From: a virus
Strand: one strand, 5' to 3'
IMG/VR virus record: IMGVR_UViG_3300025108_000433
Location: 1 to 21,824 of that record
DNA: 21,824 nucleotides
The notes beneath the pieces are model-generated. The model was not told the origin of the DNA and made no database searches. It worked only from the letters and a program-made list of their open reading frames with translations. Made by a program: the position numbers and the translations under genes. Shown here piece by piece: positions 20,362 through 21,824 of this stretch; position 1 is the stretch's first letter, and each line of letters begins with the position of its first letter.

Positions 20362-21824
20362 ATGTCATATTATAAGTACGCAGAAAGAGACGCTAGTAAT
20401 CAGGTAAATTGGTCTGAGATTACATCTAACATGGTCAAGTCTTTAAAAGATGCTGAGGCTATTAGAGAGTCTAAAAGACAAGCTATCAACGATGCTACTG
20501 CAGAACTTGGCACTACACTTTCAGAAGCTCCTCAAGGAGAGCATAAAGGACTTAATGAGTTTGCTATGACTTATGCTAACAACGCACAACAGATGCGTTT
20601 AATGCAGGATAAATTATTAAAGTCTGGTCAGTTAAGTTTAAAGGACTATAATATTGGTCGTGCAAATCTTACCGAAGGAACAACACAACTATTTAGTTTA
20701 GGAAAAAAATACCAAGCAGTATACGCTGACAGAATGAAGAAGTTTCAAGATGGTACTACGTCTCAACTAGATGCTGATATGTTGGCTAGGCTTGAAGGCT
20801 TTGCAAACTTTTCAAACCATGAGGCTTATATAAACCCTACCAATGGACAGGTAAGTATGGGTAAATTAGTTGACAAAACAATTGATGGAAAGACAGTTAA
20901 GACTATGGATAAAACTCCAGGAAGTTTTACTACTATTCAACAATTAAATTTTTCTTTAGGTCAAGAGATACAAAAGTATCAAATGGATGGTCTTGATGCT
21001 GAGGTTAAAAAGTTTGCTAAAACTTATTTAACAACAGATGGACCTTATCAAACACTTGACGATGTTAGGCAGATGCCTGAGTATGAACAAATGGTAAATG
21101 ATATTGTTAACTCTCAACTTGTTATGCCAAATAGTGTGGGAAGTATTCTTAAAGATTATATTGGAGGATATGATACTGTCTTTAACAAGAAAGACCAAAA
21201 TGAAAAATCCATCCTTATGGTTGAAGACCCTAGACAACCAGGTTCAGGTAGAATGATTATGGATGTTACTAGTGAGAATGGTAAGAAGCAGTTGGAAGTA
21301 GCTAAAGAGTATTTAAAAAGACAGGTTGAAAAGCAACTAGGTAGAAAGGAAACTAAAAAAGAACCTAGGCAAGAACCACAAGCAGATAAAACTGCTAGGG
21401 GAATAAGAAAACAAGAAGACGAAATTATCTCTAATGTTGGTAAATTATACTTTGGAGGTGAGGCTGATATGCAAACATTGACTGATTATTTTAGCACCTT
21501 AAACCCCGCTACAAGATCTGTTAAAAGAACTAAAGATGGTGTAACTGTACAATATGTAAGTCCAACTACAGGGAGGATTGAAACAAAAACAATTAGTTTT
21601 TATGCTGACAGAACTAATCCTGATTTTGACGAAAGTAAGCCTGTGTCTGATAGCAACCCTAAAACTATTAAAGTTCGTAAAACTCAAGAGCAGTTTATTG
21701 AATCTGCAAGTCCATTATTAACAGGTCAAAAAAATATAAGGACTATACTTGATAGAGGAAATTATAATAAAGATGCTGAATTTTCAGATTTAGACTTAGA
21801 GTATGTTTCAAAAACAGGTGTAGA
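20362..21824 (+). CDS. Internal virion / cargo-like protein, N-terminal 487 residues (3' partial)
   Basis: From ATG 20362 the frame is open to the right edge without a stop, so this is the start of a larger gene. Features are MSYYKYAERDASNQVNWSEI at the start, then a Lys/Glu/Ala-rich helical region (KDAEAIRESKRQAINDATAE, residues about 28-47) and LLKSGQLSLKDYNIGRANLT (residues about 87-106). Around residues 330-355 there is a strongly charged stretch (RKETKKEPRQEPQADK). I recall proteins that begin like this as large internal (cargo) proteins next to the gp14-like gene in Bacteroidota and crass-like phages. There is no enzyme motif in the visible part; T7-like phages carry lysozyme-like or membrane parts in such proteins, but none is seen here. 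The ATG follows an A-rich leader, without a Shine-Dalgarno. Confidence 0.72.
   Translation, partial: MSYYKYAERDASNQVNWSEITSNMVKSLKDAEAIRESKRQAINDATAELGTTLSEAPQGEHKGLNEFAMTYANNAQQMRLMQDKLLKSGQLSLKDYNIGRANLTEGTTQLFSLGKKYQAVYADRMKKFQDGTTSQLDADMLARLEGFANFSNHEAYINPTNGQVSMGKLVDKTIDGKTVKTMDKTPGSFTTIQQLNFSLGQEIQKYQMDGLDAEVKKFAKTYLTTDGPYQTLDDVRQMPEYEQMVNDIVNSQLVMPNSVGSILKDYIGGYDTVFNKKDQNEKSILMVEDPRQPGSGRMIMDVTSENGKKQLEVAKEYLKRQVEKQLGRKETKKEPRQEPQADKTARGIRKQEDEIISNVGKLYFGGEADMQTLTDYFSTLNPATRSVKRTKDGVTVQYVSPTTGRIETKTISFYADRTNPDFDESKPVSDSNPKTIKVRKTQEQFIESASPLLTGQKNIRTILDRGNYNKDAEFSDLDLEYVSKTGV

Noticed and set aside
1-21824. tRNA genes, CRISPR arrays, integrase, insertion sequences or defence systems
   Set aside because: No cloverleaf-like segments, spaced direct repeats or recombinase motifs were noticed, and nearly every base is taken up by virion or packaging genes. 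A tRNAscan run would settle the tRNA question.

Overview
The window looks like part of the structural and packaging region of a tailed, podovirus-like dsDNA phage that infects Bacteroidota. Crass-like phages (Crassvirales) or close relatives are the best guess. The evidence is as follows. (1) All recognisable genes lie on the + strand, tightly packed, in the order terminase, portal, scaffold-like protein, major capsid protein, connector/ring-like proteins, a very large stabilisation ('muzzle'-like) tail protein, then internal virion (cargo-like) proteins. (2) The terminase, portal, capsid and stabilisation proteins carry sequence signatures that I recall from crass-like and marine flavobacterial phages. 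(3) DNA is AT-rich, start codons follow A-rich leaders without a convincing Shine-Dalgarno, and promoter-like sites fit the Bacteroidota -7 consensus TAnnTTTG. The tail-fibre style (GNVGIGTTSP plus an S74 chaperone) suggests an aquatic origin. That is inference; no host gene is present. No integrase, tRNA, rRNA, CRISPR array or insertion sequence was seen.

Layout. 1-1896: host-recognition end, with the 3' end of a fibre ending in an S74 intramolecular chaperone, a Cys-containing tail-associated protein, a tetranucleotide repeat and a small conserved-looking protein. 1929-3343: a promoter, then small genes: a coiled coil, a 75-aa unknown, a protein that looks like two degenerate GroES folds in tandem, a possible 41-aa basic peptide, and a candidate small terminase. 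3321-9086: large terminase, portal, then a second promoter and the scaffold-like protein. 9104-10561: major capsid protein, closed by a strong intrinsic terminator. 10633-11379: a lone conserved gene of unknown function between two terminators. 11456-19314: a third promoter and the neck/tail operon (two ring/connector-like proteins, a 1567-aa stabilisation protein, a Cys-rich repeat protein and another tail protein). 19321-21824: a fourth promoter and internal virion proteins; the last gene runs off the right edge.

How they work together: the terminase pair would pump DNA through the portal into a capsid built by scaffold and capsid protein, possibly helped by the GroES-like factor with host GroEL. 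The connector proteins and the giant stabilisation protein close the portal and form the short tail. The internal proteins would be ejected with the DNA. The S74 fibre binds the cell. Four promoter-like sites with short leaders and two hairpin terminators divide the region into several late transcription units. All family assignments come from reading the protein sequences; no database search was possible.
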